A stretch of 64,000 nt of DNA, taken from Helopsaltes ochotensis (Eukaryota > Chordata > Aves > Passeriformes > Locustellidae). Each line of letters starts with the position of its first letter. Within the stretch, counting starts at the first letter, position 1. The position numbers were made by a program, and so were the translations under genes. The stretch is taken from positions 1 to 64,000 of the forward strand of contig VXBM01000143.1 in the NCBI GenBank assembly GCA_013400155.1. The letters run 5' to 3'. Positions 63,201 to 64,000 of the stretch are shown one piece after another. The notes under the pieces were generated by a model. It saw nothing but the letters and a program-made list of their open reading frames with translations. It had not been told where the DNA came from and ran no database searches.

Positions 63201-64000
63201 TGGGCTCATTCATTATTCATAGGACCTCTAATGAGACTCCAGCTGAAACAGCCAATCTACATCAGGTGAGACAATGACTGCTGCCAGGAGAGGACCCTTG
63301 TGAGACCAGGGGTTCATTTCACTCGGTGCTCAGCTCATGGCTACAGCAGCACTAGAAGCTGAAATCACACTGAAGATGCTGGAAGTTAATTCAGCTCTGG
63401 GGGTTTCTAAAGAAGAACGAGGAAAAAGCTGAAATCAAAAGAGCCTGAAATTAATTTTCTAAATATATCTGGGAGCTGTGCAGAGAATGATAATTCCCAG
63501 AGAGCTGGGGAGTTTTAGTATTTTCCTTTATTCCAGTTGGAAAATATTGGGAACCTTCAATGCTTCAGGACCCAAGAGCACCAGACACACTCTTCCAGAG
63601 TTTTTGGATTTTTGTCTCCTCCTCAACACACTGATGAAGTGAGAGAACCCAGACCTGGAAGTTTTGGGGCTGCTGCCTTCAAGGAGATCATAATCTTGGG
63701 GTCTTACACAGCAAAGTAAACTGATAAGGGGCCAGAGAGGAGTCAGATAGTCTCTCAGCAATCAACATAGTCGCTGGGGACAATTATATCCCAAAGAATC
63801 TGCACACACTGACAAACCTCTGCTGCACAGGGGGATTTTGTACTGGGTCTCATGACACTCGGATATCAAAAGCACTGACCCACTGCCACAAACTTCTGCA
63901 GAAGCTGCTACCTCCGGAGCACTTCTTCAAACAGAAAAACATCAAGGAAGTATTTCCAGTCCCTGCATAGGCATTCAGGAACGTTCCTTCCAGTGCCAAT
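60280..64000. other. Non-coding DNA to window end, no gene seen
   Basis: Unique sequence. GC-richer patches with a few CpGs occur at 60590-60720 but do not amount to an island. An A/G-rich run lies at 62165-62205. No exon, RNA gene or interspersed repeat recognised. Confidence 0.45.

Noticed and set aside
1..64000. tRNA, rRNA, spliceosomal RNA genes and CRISPR arrays
   Set aside because: No tRNA-type internal promoter boxes in the correct arrangement, no rRNA-like or U-RNA-like sequence, and no regularly spaced direct repeats were seen.

Overview
The window reads as vertebrate nuclear DNA, most likely from a bird and probably a songbird. The evidence is several 5'-truncated CR1 LINE tails with the typical avian 3' end, compact avian-type endogenous retroviral LTRs, AT-rich unique sequence with short CpG-rich islands, and no compact gene arrangement. 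Long reading frames are few and look like chance frames or low-complexity translations. I could not support a single protein-coding gene, tRNA, rRNA, CRISPR array or intact mobile element. The window is best described as an intergenic or large-intron stretch of a gene-poor region.

Layout. Positions 1-75 are CpG-rich and look like the edge of a CpG island that continues upstream. From about 76 to 10364 the DNA is unique and AT-rich, broken by a near-perfect 63-bp fold-back hairpin (5320-5382) and a long A-rich tract (7551-7680). Between 10365 and 11790 two closely related LTRs lie in opposite orientation about 0.86 kb apart, with a perfect 26-bp palindrome (11207-11232) between them. A 230-bp pyrimidine tract ends at 14515. 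CR1 fragments lie at 26344-26424 (+), 33311-33366 (-, doubtful), 42504-43102 (-) and 56291-56612 (-). A further solo LTR of a related family, with a 5-bp flanking repeat, lies at 48643-48987.

Two internal CpG-rich blocks (about 36560-37236 and 54810-55100) are the best candidates for promoters or first exons of unannotated transcripts. Each ends near, or contains, a good splice-donor-like sequence. A possible MIR-like SINE remnant lies at 57222-57292. A cluster of octamer-like motifs at 59243-59303 and a homeodomain-motif-rich hairpin at 18683-18709 are the best candidates for regulatory elements.

I found no evidence of an operon, defence system or other multi-gene system. The most interesting features are structural: the opposed LTR pair with a palindrome between them, the 63-bp hairpin, and the two CpG-rich blocks. 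All family assignments are from recognised sequence patterns, not from a search.
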